NCBI RefSeq assembly: GCF_947495845.1
Contig: NZ_CANMAO010000003.1
Location: 186,001-250,000 of the forward strand
Direction: 5' to 3'
DNA from: an uncultured Endozoicomonas sp.
GTDB taxonomy: Bacteria > Pseudomonadota > Gammaproteobacteria > Pseudomonadales > Endozoicomonadaceae
DNA: 64,000 bases
The notes below the pieces were generated by a model. It was not told the DNA's origin. It saw only the letters and a list, made by a program, of their open reading frames with translations, and searched no databases. The translations under genes were made by a program, and so were the position numbers. Shown here one piece after another: positions 9,856 through 19,749 of the stretch (its first letter is position 1; each line of letters opens with the position of its first letter).

Positions 9856-10653
9856 ATGACCCTTAAACTGCATACTGGTTCTACCACTGCAGCCTTCAAG
9901 ATGACAGGCAGTATTTATACACTGACCACACTTGAATTGCATACAACCAACCCAGCAGATATTACCACTCAACTGGAAACCATGACGCGTAAAGCGCCCA
10001 ATTTTTTCCAGCAGACACCCGTTATTATCGCACTGGAAAGCCTAACCGCTGAACTAACCACTGAACAGTCAACCATTGATTTATTTAAGCTGCGTCATAG
10101 CTTACAACAGTTTGGCCTTTATTTGATTGCTGTTAGAGGCGGACAGGAAAAGGATCGACAGGCTGCCATGCTGGCCGGTATCCCCTGGCTTCCATCCCCA
10201 AAACAGCAGGATAAATCATCTCATCAAGATGAAAAGACAGATTCCAATGTCGTCATGATACAGTCTCAGACAACATCTCAGGCAGCAAAATGCCAAAATG
10301 ACACAGTACAACAGGTCACCGATAAGAAAACGACACTGATCGAACAACCAGTACGTTCCGGGCAACAGATCTACGCTGAAGGCGATTTAGTCATCACCAG
10401 TCCTGTTAGCTCTGGGGCTGAATTATTGGCCGGCGGCAATATACACGTCTATGGCCCATTACGCGGACGCGCTCTGGCGGGTGTTAACGGCAATTCCGAA
10501 GCCCGTATTTTTTGCCTTCAATTTGAAGCAGAACTGATTTCGATTAACGGCCAGTACAAGATGCTATCGGCAAGCTCAGATACTGATAACCTGTGGGGTA
10601 GTAGCGTTATTGTTGCTCTTAACAACCAAAGCTTGCACATAAAGAAGCTTTGA
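9856..10653 (+). CDS. minC: Septum site-determining protein MinC
   Basis: 265 residues. The N-terminal domain (~1-110) is the FtsZ-inhibiting part. A variable Gln/Lys-rich linker (~115-165) leads to the beta-helical C-terminal domain with the signatures [25 protein letters not shown] and GVNG. MinC inhibits FtsZ polymerisation at the poles and binds MinD. minD and minE follow, but a 127-bp repeat separates minC from minD, an unusual interruption of this operon. Confidence 0.96.
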   Translation: MTLKLHTGSTTAAFKMTGSIYTLTTLELHTTNPADITTQLETMTRKAPNFFQQTPVIIALESLTAELTTEQSTIDLFKLRHSLQQFGLYLIAVRGGQEKDRQAAMLAGIPWLPSPKQQDKSSHQDEKTDSNVVMIQSQTTSQAAKCQNDTVQQVTDKKTTLIEQPVRSGQQIYAEGDLVITSPVSSGAELLAGGNIHVYGPLRGRALAGVNGNSEARIFCLQFEAELISINGQYKMLSASSDTDNLWGSSVIVALNNQSLHIKKL

Positions 10654-10676
10654 GAAATACTGAACAAAAGTTCAGC

Positions 10677-10803
10677 TATACCCAAAGTATTTCAAGTTGC
10701 TACGCGGCGGCAAGTAAGCAAACTCCGCGAGCCTACAATAAGTAGGTGATCGGGGTGAGAGAACGCTCCCAATAAAGTGGTAAGTTGAAAGGCGATGGGT
10801 ATA
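10677..10803. repeat. 127-bp palindromic repeat, family A copy 1 (between minC and minD)
   Basis: Ends are TATACCC...TTTCAAGTTGCTAC and its reverse complement AAGTTGAAAGGCGATGGGTATA. Other copies lie at 30792, 34188, 60384 and 63253. Its right end carries an ATG in frame with minD that gives a spurious upstream start. Confidence 0.95.
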
Positions 10804-10830
10804 TTCGATTTTCTATCGCAGGATTCCACA

Positions 10831-11646
10831 TTGGCTCGCATAATTGTAGTGACTTCTGGAAAAGGTGGTGTTGGTAAAACCACAACCAGTGCTTCCATTG
10901 CAACCGGATTAGCCCTGAAAGGCCACAGAACCGTTGTTATTGATTTTGACGTTGGTCTTCGAAACCTTGACCTTCTTATGGGCTGTGAGCGTCGTGTTGT
11001 ATACGACTTTGTCAATGTAATAAATGGTGAAGCCGAACTTCATCAAGCACTCATCCGAGATAAGCGCACGGAAAACCTGTCAATCCTTCCTGCCTCCCAA
11101 ACACGGGATAAAGAAGCCCTGACTTTTGAAGGCGTCGAAAAGGTTCTGAATCTGCTGGCGAAAGATTTTGAATTTATTGTCTGTGATTCGCCCGCCGGGA
11201 TTGAACACGGTGCCTTAATGGCGCTGTATTTTGCTGACGAAGCGATTATCACAACAAACCCTGAAGTATCCTCTGTCAGAGACTCTGATCGCATTCTGGG
11301 GATTTTACAGAGCAAATCCCGCCGTGCTAAAGAGAATCTTGAGCCGGTCAAAGAACACCTGCTGGTCACCCGCTATAATCCAGAGCGGGTCACCAGAGGT
11401 GAGATGCTGAACATCACCGACGTTGAAGAGATTCTGGCCATCCCTTTGATTGGTGTTATTCCGGAATCAAGCTCTGTGCTAAAAGCATCAAATCAGGGCG
11501 TGCCAGTCATCTGCAATAACGAGACGGATGCCGGCCAAGCTTACAGTGATGTTGTTTCACGTTTTTTAGGAGAGAATCTCCCTCACCGCTTCCTCGAAGC
11601 GAATAGAAAAGGATTTCTGCAACGTATGTTCGGAGGGATTGGATGA
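10831..11646 (+). CDS. minD: Septum site-determining ATPase MinD
   Basis: I chose the TTG at 10831, giving 271 residues beginning MARIIVVTSGKGGVGKTT, the canonical MinD N-terminus (E. coli MinD is 270 aa). AGGA lies 7 nt upstream. The in-frame ATG at 10795 falls inside the repeated element and would add 12 foreign residues. The deviant Walker A is GKGGVGKT (~10-17). The C-terminal amphipathic membrane-targeting helix reads NRKGFLQRMFGGIG. MinD binds the membrane with ATP and recruits MinC or MinE. Its stop overlaps the minE start (ATGA). Confidence 0.97.
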   Translation: MARIIVVTSGKGGVGKTTTSASIATGLALKGHRTVVIDFDVGLRNLDLLMGCERRVVYDFVNVINGEAELHQALIRDKRTENLSILPASQTRDKEALTFEGVEKVLNLLAKDFEFIVCDSPAGIEHGALMALYFADEAIITTNPEVSSVRDSDRILGILQSKSRRAKENLEPVKEHLLVTRYNPERVTRGEMLNITDVEEILAIPLIGVIPESSSVLKASNQGVPVICNNETDAGQAYSDVVSRFLGENLPHRFLEANRKGFLQRMFGGIG

Positions 11647-11894
11647 GCCTTATGCAGTTATTTCGTACACGTAAAGAAGACAACAGCGCTGCCATTGCCA
11701 AAGAGCGACTAAGAATCATTGTCGCCCATGAACGGGGCAGCCGGAACGGCCGTGACTTTCTTCCAGACATGGAACGGGATATTCTGGAAGTGATTCGCAA
11801 GTATGTAGAAGTACAGCAGGAATGCATCGACATTAAGCTGGATTCTCAGGATGACTGTTCCATTTTAGAAGTGAATGTACAGCTGCCGAATTGA
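11643..11894 (+). CDS. minE: Cell division topological specificity factor MinE
   Basis: 83 residues, close to the 88 of E. coli. The N-terminal MinD-activating region contains AKERLRIIVAHER (~19-31) and the C-terminus is the dimerising beta domain. It stimulates MinD ATPase and drives pole-to-pole oscillation. It overlaps minD by 4 nt, suggesting translational coupling. Confidence 0.97.
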   Translation: MSLMQLFRTRKEDNSAAIAKERLRIIVAHERGSRNGRDFLPDMERDILEVIRKYVEVQQECIDIKLDSQDDCSILEVNVQLPN

Positions 11895-11913
11895 GGGCAG
11901 CTGTCGTTAACTC

Positions 11914-12201
11914 TCATTGACCAGAAGCCGACACCTTCACATCCAATCGCTTTACAGCTGTCCCAAAATTCCCAAGCTGGTACACAGCCATTTCTTCAAT
12001 TCCAAACTCAAAATCCTGAAACGCTTCAGGGCTTTGTTCATGAAGCACTGCATTCCACTGCTTTGCCCTTGCCTCCATCGGGGAATCCGGTTTTAACAGC
12101 ACATCAATAGCGATCAAATGATCAGGGTGTTCTGCTAACGCTATAGACACCGTAAAGCACAAAATTATCACTACTATGCTGCCACAGTGTTTCCAAGGCA
12201 T
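11914..12201 (-). CDS. Small secreted protein, possibly a shortened 2'-5' RNA ligase-like protein
   Basis: 95 residues with a signal peptide (~8-23, cleavage near ALA). The mature start ([19 protein letters not shown]) and the end ([16 protein letters not shown]) resemble the beginning and end of secreted 2'-5' RNA ligase/cyclic phosphodiesterase-like proteins. Those are about twice as long and carry two H-x-T/S motifs; no such motif is present here. I infer an internal deletion that would remove the active site. The gene is convergent with minE and divergent from the aminopeptidase. The family link is from memory and only moderately sure. Confidence 0.55.
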   Translation of the reverse strand: MPWKHCGSIVVIILCFTVSIALAEHPDHLIAIDVLLKPDSPMEARAKQWNAVLHEQSPEAFQDFEFGIEEMAVYQLGNFGTAVKRLDVKVSASGQ

Positions 12202-12281
12202 TTACGGCGCCTCCCACAACATTGATTAACAAGCCACAGAGGCTTGTAGTAAGATCACAACACAACATGCAGGATAGCCTA

Positions 12282-13583
12282 ATGAGCACAGAACATTTTA
12301 ATCAGGATCTTATCCAGTTCCTGAACGATTCACCAACGCCTTATCACGCTGTCGCCACGATGGTGCACCGACTTCAGAAGGCGGGCTATGAATCACTTGA
12401 TGAGTCTGAAACATGGACTCTGAAGACTGGCGGAAAGTACGTCGTTACCCGTAATGATTCATCCATCATCGCTTTTGTTCTGGGAAACACAGATCAAGGG
12501 GTTCGTATGGTGGGTGCGCATACAGACTCCCCTTGCCTGAAAGTAAAACCACATCCGGAACTGAACAAACACAGCTACTTCCAACTGGGTGTCGAAGTAT
12601 ACGGCGGCGTGCTGTTAAATCCGTGGTATGACCGCGATCTTTCCATTGCAGGCCGGGTTCAATACATCAACAGCAAACAAGAGCTTTGCCAGCAGCTGAT
12701 TAATTTTGAAAAACCGGTAGCCGTGATTCCAAGCCTTGCGATCCATCTGGATCGAGAAGCCAATAATGGTCGTGCTGTTAATCCACAGACCGACATCCCC
12801 CCTATTCTTTTTCAGTTAGGCGACGATGAAAAAGCCGACTTCCGTGAACTATTAAAAGAGGAGCTGGCTCGTCAAGGGCACACAGATTGTGAATCGGTGA
12901 TAGAATACGATCTGTCTTTCTATGACACTCAGAGCGCAGCTGTCATCGGCCTGAAAAATGATTTTATTGCCAGCGCCCGCCTGGACAATCTGTTGAGCTG
13001 CTACGTTGGCCTTGAGGCTCTGTTGAACAGCCAACCGTCCGACGTCACTGCCCTTTTGGTCTGTAACGACCACGAAGAAGTGGGCAGCGTTTCCACGACG
13101 GGTGCCCAAGGTCCTTTCCTGAAAAGCGTACTGGAACGAATCTATGGCAATGGTGAACCATTGACCCGGACAATGAGTAAATCCATGCTCATCTCCACAG
13201 ACAACGCCCACGGGATTCATCCAAACTACGCCAGCAAGCACGATGAACACCACGCCCCTGTTCTGAACAAAGGCGCGGTCATTAAAGTCAACGCTAACCA
13301 GCGTTATGCAACGAACGATGAAACCGCTGCCGTCTATCGGCTGCTCTGCCAACAAACCGGTAACCAGGTGCAGCACTTTGTTACCCGTTCTGATATGGCT
13401 TGCGGCAGCACTATTGGACCATTGACTGCCGGCGTATTGGGTGTTCGTACTCTCGATTTGGGACTACCTACCTTTGGCATGCACTCAATCCGCGAACTGG
13501 CAGGCACTCGTGACGCCTATGAGCTAAGCAAAACATTGACTGAGTTTTTTGGCCTCAAACAGCACGCCTTCTCAAAAATTTGA
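12282..13583 (+). CDS. apeB: M18 family aspartyl aminopeptidase
   Basis: 433 residues from the ATG at 12282, preceded by AGGA 7 nt upstream; an upstream ATG (12222) would add 20 unconserved residues. It is a cytosolic dizinc aminopeptidase removing N-terminal acidic residues. Metal and catalytic motifs are visible: GAHTDSP (~86), SARLDNL (~230), CNDHEEVGS (~264), [12 protein letters not shown] (~308) and the C-terminal GMHSIRE. Length agrees with the family (~430 aa). Confidence 0.95.
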   Translation: MSTEHFNQDLIQFLNDSPTPYHAVATMVHRLQKAGYESLDESETWTLKTGGKYVVTRNDSSIIAFVLGNTDQGVRMVGAHTDSPCLKVKPHPELNKHSYFQLGVEVYGGVLLNPWYDRDLSIAGRVQYINSKQELCQQLINFEKPVAVIPSLAIHLDREANNGRAVNPQTDIPPILFQLGDDEKADFRELLKEELARQGHTDCESVIEYDLSFYDTQSAAVIGLKNDFIASARLDNLLSCYVGLEALLNSQPSDVTALLVCNDHEEVGSVSTTGAQGPFLKSVLERIYGNGEPLTRTMSKSMLISTDNAHGIHPNYASKHDEHHAPVLNKGAVIKVNANQRYATNDETAAVYRLLCQQTGNQVQHFVTRSDMACGSTIGPLTAGVLGVRTLDLGLPTFGMHSIRELAGTRDAYELSKTLTEFFGLKQHAFSKI

Positions 13584-13592
13584 TACTTTATC

Positions 13593-13636
13593 CAGAAACC
13601 TGTCGGATTTAACGAGAAATCTCCGACAGGTTTCTG
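13593..13636 (+). terminator. Hairpin after apeB
   Basis: A 15-bp inverted repeat (CAGAAACCTGTCGGA / TCCGACAGGTTTCTG) lies 10 nt after the stop. There is no T run, so it may be an RNA stabiliser or part of a Rho-dependent terminator. Confidence 0.55.
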
Positions 13637-14455
13637 ACAAGATAACTCTGCACCGTTTTTTGCCGCCGGGTTCAAGACTCCCTCTTCACCCTGTGAACAC
13701 CCGTGTTACACATACTTTCAAACAGCTACGCAAAGTCATGTCATACGTACAATTTCAGACTGCATATTTCCGGCCGATGTTGCTAACCTGTTTATAAAGC
13801 AAATCAAATAGCACAGGCACTTTACGGCATGAAAGTTCAGCAAAAAAATTCACGTACACAACGACCCGCTACCCGTGGTCAAAATCCGTTTTCAATTCAT
13901 CAAAGCACAATTACTTCGGTAAGACCTTTGCTGAAAGCATCCACGACACTGCCTGCTACCCGCTCATTTGATGAAACTGGCGGGTACATCAAAGGGTACA
14001 ACTGAGTACCCTGCTCAACCTTATAGATCGTAAAGTGCCTTATCCGGGAGACATTACTTCGTCCCTGGAAATCCCTTCTATACACTCTCTTCTGTAAAGC
14101 CTCTTTAAAGAACCATTGCTTTTTTCCGGTAGCCTTGCTGGAATAGAAGCATGTTATCTTTCAAAACCTGAATGTTTTGGACTTCTGTTGACCAGCGCAA
14201 TCGTCAAAGCACAGTAACTTTTAGGTGCAGATGAACACTCGCACCATCTGCTATCAACCATAGTAAGGCTGTATTATGCTGTATCCAGAACCATGGAGCA
14301 CTCTCAAGTTATTAGCTCAAGTGATTGCCAATTCGAGCGATGATTTGAGAGTGACTCAACTTTAATTGCATTTAACTTGCGTCTAAATTGCGTCTAAGCA
14401 TGTATGCCAGGATGGCACACTTAAACAGACAGAATGACACGGAGCCAAAGCCTCT
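13637..14455. other. Long intergenic region between apeB and prc
   Basis: About 820 bp without a convincing conserved gene. It holds one 58-codon candidate (13829-14005). CTCTCAA...TTGAGAG pairs across 14301-14351. A direct repeat TTGCGTCTAA occurs twice near 14379-14400, upstream of prc. The prc promoter is presumably in the last 200 bp, but no consensus site is clear. Confidence 0.5.
13829..14005 (+). CDS. Candidate small basic protein (58 aa)
   Basis: ATG to TGA gives 58 residues beginning MKVQQKNSRTQRPATRGQ, basic and without hydrophobic segments. AGG lies about 13 nt upstream, a weak ribosome site. No family is recognised. It may be chance; it is listed because it is the longest sensible frame in the gap. 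Confidence 0.25.
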   Translation: MKVQQKNSRTQRPATRGQNPFSIHQSTITSVRPLLKASTTLPATRSFDETGGYIKGYN

Positions 14456-16567
14456 ATGATCTCAAAACTGCGGCCAGCCAAGCGCATCCTGCCGTTCTTT
14501 TTGTCACTGTTTTTTACCGCAAGCGTTGCTCTGGCGGTCGACAAAGACATCAGCCAGCCCGTTCCCGAACTGAGCCCAAACCTGCAACAAGCCATTGCCA
14601 GCGTTCATGTGGTTCAGCTGCTCTCTAAAAGCCATTACCGCAAGGTGCCGTTGGATCAAGAGCATGTGGAAAAAGTCTTTGACCGCTATCTGGATCGACT
14701 TGACCCTAACCGCAGTTTTTTTCTGCAGTCAGACATTGATGAGTTTGCGTCTTACCGTAAGCAACTGGGCGAATCACTGAAAAGTGGCGATCTGAACCCA
14801 GCCTTCGCGATTTTTAACCGCTACCGTGAACGGGCAGAAGAACGCGCCCGGTTCATGGTGGATCAGCTGGATAAAAACTTTGCCTCTCTTGACCTGAAGA
14901 AGAACGAATCTCTGATCATCGAGCGTAAAGATGAACCCTGGCTGCCTAATCGGAAAGCACAGCAGGACTTATGGGATAAACAGTTTAAAGACAGCGTCCT
15001 TAGCCAGAAGCTGAACAATAAAACCGATGATGAAATCATTTCGCAGCTGCGCAGAAGAAACTCCAATCTGCTCAGACGACTGCACCAAAGCAAAAGCGAA
15101 GACGCCTTTCAGACGTACATCAATGCCTTCGCTGGCATCTATGACCCACACACCCAATATTTCTCGCCACAAACTGCCGAGAATTTTGATATCAATATGA
15201 GCCTGTCTCTGGAAGGCATTGGCGCCGTGCTCTCTTCTGAGGATGAATACACAAAGGTGGTTAGCGTGGTGCCCGGAGGCCCTGCCGAAAAAGCAGGCCA
15301 ACTGAAGCCAGGTGACAAAATCATCAGTGTCGCTCAAGGTAAAAAAGGCGAACTTGAAGATGTGGTCGGCATGCGCCTTGATGATGTCGTCAAACTTATC
15401 CGTGGTGCAAAGCGTACATTGGTTCGTCTGGAAATCATTCCCGGCAGCAGCAAAGACAGCAGTACCCGAGTGTATGAGATCGTTCGTGACCAGGTAAAAC
15501 TGGAAGAACAGGATGCATCCAGTCGAGTCATTGAGCTCACCGACAATGGAAAAACCAATCGCATTGGTGTGATTGAACTGCCTACGTTCTATATTGACTT
15601 CAAAGCAGCCCAATCCGGTGACCCTGATTACAAGAGCACTACCAGGGATGTTCGTCGATTAATAAAGGCGCTCGAGAAAAAGAACATTGATGGCCTCGTT
15701 ATTGATCTTCGTGGTAACGGCGGCGGCTCATTACAGGAAGCCAATGAATTAACCGGCCTGTTTATCGATAAAGGCCCAACCGTCATTGTTCGCAATAGCC
15801 GCGGCCGCTCAGATCAGCAGGAAGACCCGGACTCAACCCAGCTTTATGATGGCCCTATGGTGGTGATGATTGACCGCCTGAGCGCCTCCGCTTCGGAAAT
15901 CTTTGCCGGCGCCATGCAGGATTACGGTCGGGCACTGGTGGTCGGCAGCCAGAGCTATGGCAAAGGCACAGTGCAAAGTATTCAGCCCTTGAACCATGGC
16001 CAGCTGAAACTGACTTTGGCTAAGTTTTACCGGGTCTCCGGTCAGAGCACCCAGAATCGTGGCGTCATCCCTGACATCACCTTCCCATCGCTCTACGACG
16101 GCCGGGACATCGGAGAAGACACTCTCCCTGATGCCCTGCCATGGGATAATATTTCTCCCGCATCTTTCCGTCCGTACGCTGACTTCAGCCCCTATTTGCC
16201 TGAGCTGCAAAAGAAGCACGCAAGCAGAACCCGGAACAATGCGGATTTCGTCTATCTTCATGAGATGAAGGATTACTTTGAACATTACGAAAATCAGAAG
16301 ACCGTTTCCCTCAGCTCAGAGAAACGCCAACTGGAGCTACAAACCATGCGCAGTCAGCGTCTGGCCATTGAAAATCGTCTCAGAAAGTCCAGAGGCCAAT
16401 CGCTGCTGAACAATCTGGATGAACTGGAAGAGGCCAATGAAACTGAGCTGGAGCAGAAAAAGAAAGACAAAGAACCTGACGCCTTTCTCCAGGAAACCGG
16501 TGTTATTCTCTCTGATATGATCAAAGTGACGGATAATAAACAGCTCTTTACCCGCCGTTCAAACTGA
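14456..16567 (+). CDS. prc: Tail-specific (C-terminal processing) protease Prc
   Basis: 703 residues with a signal peptide (~10-28), so periplasmic. An N-terminal helical domain is followed by a PDZ domain (~235-330; SLEGIGAVL, PGGPAEKAG, GDKI) and an S41 peptidase domain. The Ser/Lys dyad region reads SASASEIFAGAMQDYG (~472-488) then SYGKGTVQ, the latter carrying the general-base Lys. Prc cleaves proteins at non-polar C-termini and in relatives trims penicillin-binding proteins and murein hydrolases. E. coli Prc is 682 aa. Confidence 0.96.
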   Translation: MISKLRPAKRILPFFLSLFFTASVALAVDKDISQPVPELSPNLQQAIASVHVVQLLSKSHYRKVPLDQEHVEKVFDRYLDRLDPNRSFFLQSDIDEFASYRKQLGESLKSGDLNPAFAIFNRYRERAEERARFMVDQLDKNFASLDLKKNESLIIERKDEPWLPNRKAQQDLWDKQFKDSVLSQKLNNKTDDEIISQLRRRNSNLLRRLHQSKSEDAFQTYINAFAGIYDPHTQYFSPQTAENFDINMSLSLEGIGAVLSSEDEYTKVVSVVPGGPAEKAGQLKPGDKIISVAQGKKGELEDVVGMRLDDVVKLIRGAKRTLVRLEIIPGSSKDSSTRVYEIVRDQVKLEEQDASSRVIELTDNGKTNRIGVIELPTFYIDFKAAQSGDPDYKSTTRDVRRLIKALEKKNIDGLVIDLRGNGGGSLQEANELTGLFIDKGPTVIVRNSRGRSDQQEDPDSTQLYDGPMVVMIDRLSASASEIFAGAMQDYGRALVVGSQSYGKGTVQSIQPLNHGQLKLTLAKFYRVSGQSTQNRGVIPDITFPSLYDGRDIGEDTLPDALPWDNISPASFRPYADFSPYLPELQKKHASRTRNNADFVYLHEMKDYFEHYENQKTVSLSSEKRQLELQTMRSQRLAIENRLRKSRGQSLLNNLDELEEANETELEQKKKDKEPDAFLQETGVILSDMIKVTDNKQLFTRRSN

Positions 16568-16577
16568 TCCAGGATTA

Positions 16578-16612
16578 CTTTCCCTGCAGGTTATTTGATC
16601 CCGCAGGGAAAG
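16578..16612 (+). terminator. Hairpin after prc
   Basis: Stem CTTTCCCTGC / GCAGGGAAAG, 10 bp, 10 nt after the prc stop. No T run follows. Confidence 0.55.
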
Positions 16613-16730
16613 CAACAGATCTAACTGTTAGATCATATTAATGATGTTCCACAGTAGATTTAGCTGCAAACCTATATTCTGATCAATCGAGCAGGATCGG
16701 AAAAAAATACCAACTCTATTTACACACTAC

Positions 16731-19235
16731 TTATATTCTATTACTTCTACGTTTGCCAATTGCCGGGCTTTTCCGGGTTACGCCAATATTATCGTATAGG
16801 ACTCGCATCCTACAAAGATCTTGATCCAAAATAGCTTGGCGTAACTCGGCTTTGACGTTTTCTTCGGATAGCGTGGCTCCTAATTGATAAAAAAATGCCG
16901 CATCCTCTTTGGGGTAGTATCTGTCATTATTGCAACAGGTTAATTTTTTATACATCATATCAGAGATAAACAGCTTATTAAGCAATTGTGTATTAACGAG
17001 CCTTGCTCCCATATGGTGGTAATATTTTGCTAATCGCATGTTATTTTTTTCAAGTGCATTTTCAAGCCCTTTGTCGAGATCGGGCTGTAATGGTTTTATA
17101 CCTCCGAATTCATACATGGCCTGCAATTTTTCCATGGGCTTTCCGTTATAGCCTGCGTCAAAGCTAGTCATCGGCCTATTTTCCTCCATTACTGCAACCA
17201 TACCGGTGCATAAATCCGGATCATTCTCCATGAGCCTGCCGCCTAATGAATAAAGCTGTTTAACCCTCTCGACAGAGGTGAAATTAACCAAATGCTCTTT
17301 TAATTGCTCATTGATAAGACTGTTACTTTCGGCATCTTTTTTTGTACCGCTTGCTAGTAAGTAATGAGCAATATAAAGAAGATCGTTACGAACAGCACTT
17401 CTAAACAAATCATTAGCTATTGCCTGTTGCCCGGGAGTGAGTTCTGATAAATTGAAAAGTTTTTTCTGTATCCTAAAAGTACAACAACCACTCTTTTCGC
17501 TGATGCACTCTTCTATTTTGCTTAGCACCAGTGAGTTTAGTCGAGCTCTCAACCCAGGTTCAGGTTTTACTCCAAGCTTGAACAGTTGAGAGACACCATC
17601 CAAGTCATCTAATGCCAAATAGCCTTCCAGTGCTTTATTCAGTGTTTTTTGTGAAGCCCTATTTCCTATAACCCCAATGCTAACCAACCGTTTTTGTAAA
17701 GTTTTCCAGTCGGATGCATCTTCATCAATTTCGTCATTCTCATAGGCAATCGTCAGAATATCGCTCATCAATGTCTGTAGTTCAGGTGTCCTGGTTAGCA
17801 ATGATGTCTCATAGTCTTTGTTATGACTTAAGGTCTTTAGATGCTCTTTCAAAGAAGGCAGCAGTGGTAGCTCTTCAATTTTAGCTTCCGTTATCCCCCC
17901 TGACCTTTCTACTGCTTCAAGTATCTTTTTATAGGATATAGATGTCAGCGCGTCAGGCGAAGTTGCACTGATAAATGTCATAACAACCTTTAATTGAGCT
18001 AGTCGTCTGTTCATGATGGACAGATCTGATTTGACGTTCCGCTGCAAGCACTCATGCAGTTCATTGATGTATAGTACTGAGTTCTTATGAAGTGTTCTGA
18101 CGTCGCAGTTAGCACCCAGCTTCAATATTTCTAATGCAAAACCGCAATGGTAATTTTCAATGGCTTGGATCAGAGATTTATCCAAGCTATCTTGTATTCC
18201 CCCCGTTATAGGCAAACCAATTATTTTCAGGTATTTCACCTTTGCCAACAATACAGGAATTTTACATCCTAATGCGCAATTTAATTCTTCCATTAAATCA
18301 TTAATGACCGGGAGTGCTTTTTCCAACATATAGCTTTTAATAATTTCTTCAAGTTCTGTATTTTCTCTCAGAATAGATTTAATGTCTTCAGCAATTCCTT
18401 TGTACCGGTGGTGATCGCAAAGGAAATCAATCATCCTTTTAATGAATACACCAACCTCTTCTAAAGAAGGTGCTTCCGAAATAAACGTCTCTAAAAACCT
18501 AACAGCTCCCCACAGGGAAATACTGTAAGCTCCTGGAGTTTCGAATGCTTGCTGAATAATATCGAGATTTGGCAGCTTATGCTCTGCTCCTATTTTCAGA
18601 CACCTAGAATAGTTATAAAAATTGCTTTTCTTAAATTCTTCTAAAGCGATGACAGTATACCCCTCTTTCAAGCTACATGTTGCTTTCGCTCCAATACCCA
18701 ACAATGCTTCCGTGACATCTAAAAAACTTGAGATATCGTTCATTGAGTATCTTGAATCTTTGTTGATAACAGCTGTTTTTAACATTTGGTTTATATTGAA
18801 TTGATAACCGCCCGGTTTTTCCGCCCCTAGCTCAATTAGTTTTCTGATACAATCAATGGATTTTAAAAGATCATACGCGAACACCGCTGAATCGGTTCTC
18901 ATAACTCGATCGAGCGTGTTAATAAGTGCCTGATCAAGTGACTCCTGATAACCCAAGGGCTCTCTATCGGGCAGAAAATATGCTTCGTTACTTAAGAAGC
19001 GAACAATGGAGGTCGATTGTTGCTCACACTCAGTTTTTCTTTCTTTGATTAAGGATTGCAATACTTTAGCTTCTTTATAAGAGTCAAAGTATCCGTCTTT
19101 ACCTGTTGCTACAGCTTTTACTGTCCTATTGAAAGATCGCGAAAGTGCAATTAAGACAGGATCATGCTCATCGTTTTTTCTCACCTCAACCGCTCGAGAC
19201 ATTTGTTCTCCGTACCCTAACCTACCTTCAACCAT
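16731..19235 (-). CDS. Large protein of unknown function with ankyrin-like helical units
   Basis: 834 residues from ATG 19233-19235 (a GTG lies one codon earlier; AGAGAG is about 7 nt upstream). No signal peptide or membrane helix. Many short units end in a GA/GV turn, such as IELGAEKPG, KIGAEHKLP, KLGANCDVR, KLGVKPEPG, HMGARLVN and QLGATLSE, preceded by amphipathic helices. This resembles divergent ankyrin or other alpha-helical repeats. No catalytic motif is recognised. The gene is visibly more AT-rich than its neighbours, and the C-terminus is basic (GKRRSNRI). Such proteins are often host-directed in symbionts, but that is inference. Confidence 0.75.
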   Translation of the reverse strand: MVEGRLGYGEQMSRAVEVRKNDEHDPVLIALSRSFNRTVKAVATGKDGYFDSYKEAKVLQSLIKERKTECEQQSTSIVRFLSNEAYFLPDREPLGYQESLDQALINTLDRVMRTDSAVFAYDLLKSIDCIRKLIELGAEKPGGYQFNINQMLKTAVINKDSRYSMNDISSFLDVTEALLGIGAKATCSLKEGYTVIALEEFKKSNFYNYSRCLKIGAEHKLPNLDIIQQAFETPGAYSISLWGAVRFLETFISEAPSLEEVGVFIKRMIDFLCDHHRYKGIAEDIKSILRENTELEEIIKSYMLEKALPVINDLMEELNCALGCKIPVLLAKVKYLKIIGLPITGGIQDSLDKSLIQAIENYHCGFALEILKLGANCDVRTLHKNSVLYINELHECLQRNVKSDLSIMNRRLAQLKVVMTFISATSPDALTSISYKKILEAVERSGGITEAKIEELPLLPSLKEHLKTLSHNKDYETSLLTRTPELQTLMSDILTIAYENDEIDEDASDWKTLQKRLVSIGVIGNRASQKTLNKALEGYLALDDLDGVSQLFKLGVKPEPGLRARLNSLVLSKIEECISEKSGCCTFRIQKKLFNLSELTPGQQAIANDLFRSAVRNDLLYIAHYLLASGTKKDAESNSLINEQLKEHLVNFTSVERVKQLYSLGGRLMENDPDLCTGMVAVMEENRPMTSFDAGYNGKPMEKLQAMYEFGGIKPLQPDLDKGLENALEKNNMRLAKYYHHMGARLVNTQLLNKLFISDMMYKKLTCCNNDRYYPKEDAAFFYQLGATLSEENVKAELRQAILDQDLCRMRVLYDNIGVTRKSPAIGKRRSNRI

Positions 19236-19477
19236 CACAATGCTCTCTATTGGTTAATACAAATGCCCTTTTGAAACTATGGGAGATCCGAGAGCCTGAA
19301 TTAACCCTGTCAGCTGGAGCTCTGGTATTTGACTTGCGCAAACCCTGAGGACCATTCGGACCTGCATGCGCTCTACCAATCATCATTCACAACAAATCTC
19401 AATTTCTTGTTATAAAATAGGTTGGACTCCAAACTTATTTATTAGTTCATTCTGATCGAAATTAGAGATTTAATATA

Positions 19478-19708
19478 ATGAAAAACACACATGTCAATCT
19501 ACAGGATTTATTCTCTCAGCTTGGACTGAACTCCGAAACAGATCAGATTCAACAATTCATCAACGAACACCACTTGAGCAGCGATATCAAGCTTGAAGAA
19601 GCACCCTTCTGGAATGAGGCACAGCGTCAGTTATTGCTCGAAGGAAGGAATGATGATGCCGAATGGAGCGAATCTATTGATGAGCTGGACGCATTATTAA
19701 GGCATTAA
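19478..19708 (+). CDS. DUF2789 family protein
   Basis: 76 residues matching the small DUF2789 family: LQDLFSQLGL at the N-terminus, EAPFWNEAQRQLL in the middle and the acidic end DAEWSESIDELDALL. Function unknown; predicted cytosolic and helical. It stands alone, convergent with proV, and shares a bidirectional terminator. Confidence 0.85.
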   Translation: MKNTHVNLQDLFSQLGLNSETDQIQQFINEHHLSSDIKLEEAPFWNEAQRQLLLEGRNDDAEWSESIDELDALLRH

Positions 19709-19710
19709 AC

Positions 19711-19746
19711 ACAACAGGGAAGCATCGACTTGTTCCCTGTTGTTTT
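19711..19746. terminator. Terminator between DUF2789 gene and proV
   Basis: Perfect 11-bp stem ACAACAGGGAA / TTCCCTGTTGT followed by TTT on the plus strand; A-rich sequence precedes it, so it may act in both directions. Confidence 0.75.
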
Positions 19747-19749
19747 AGC

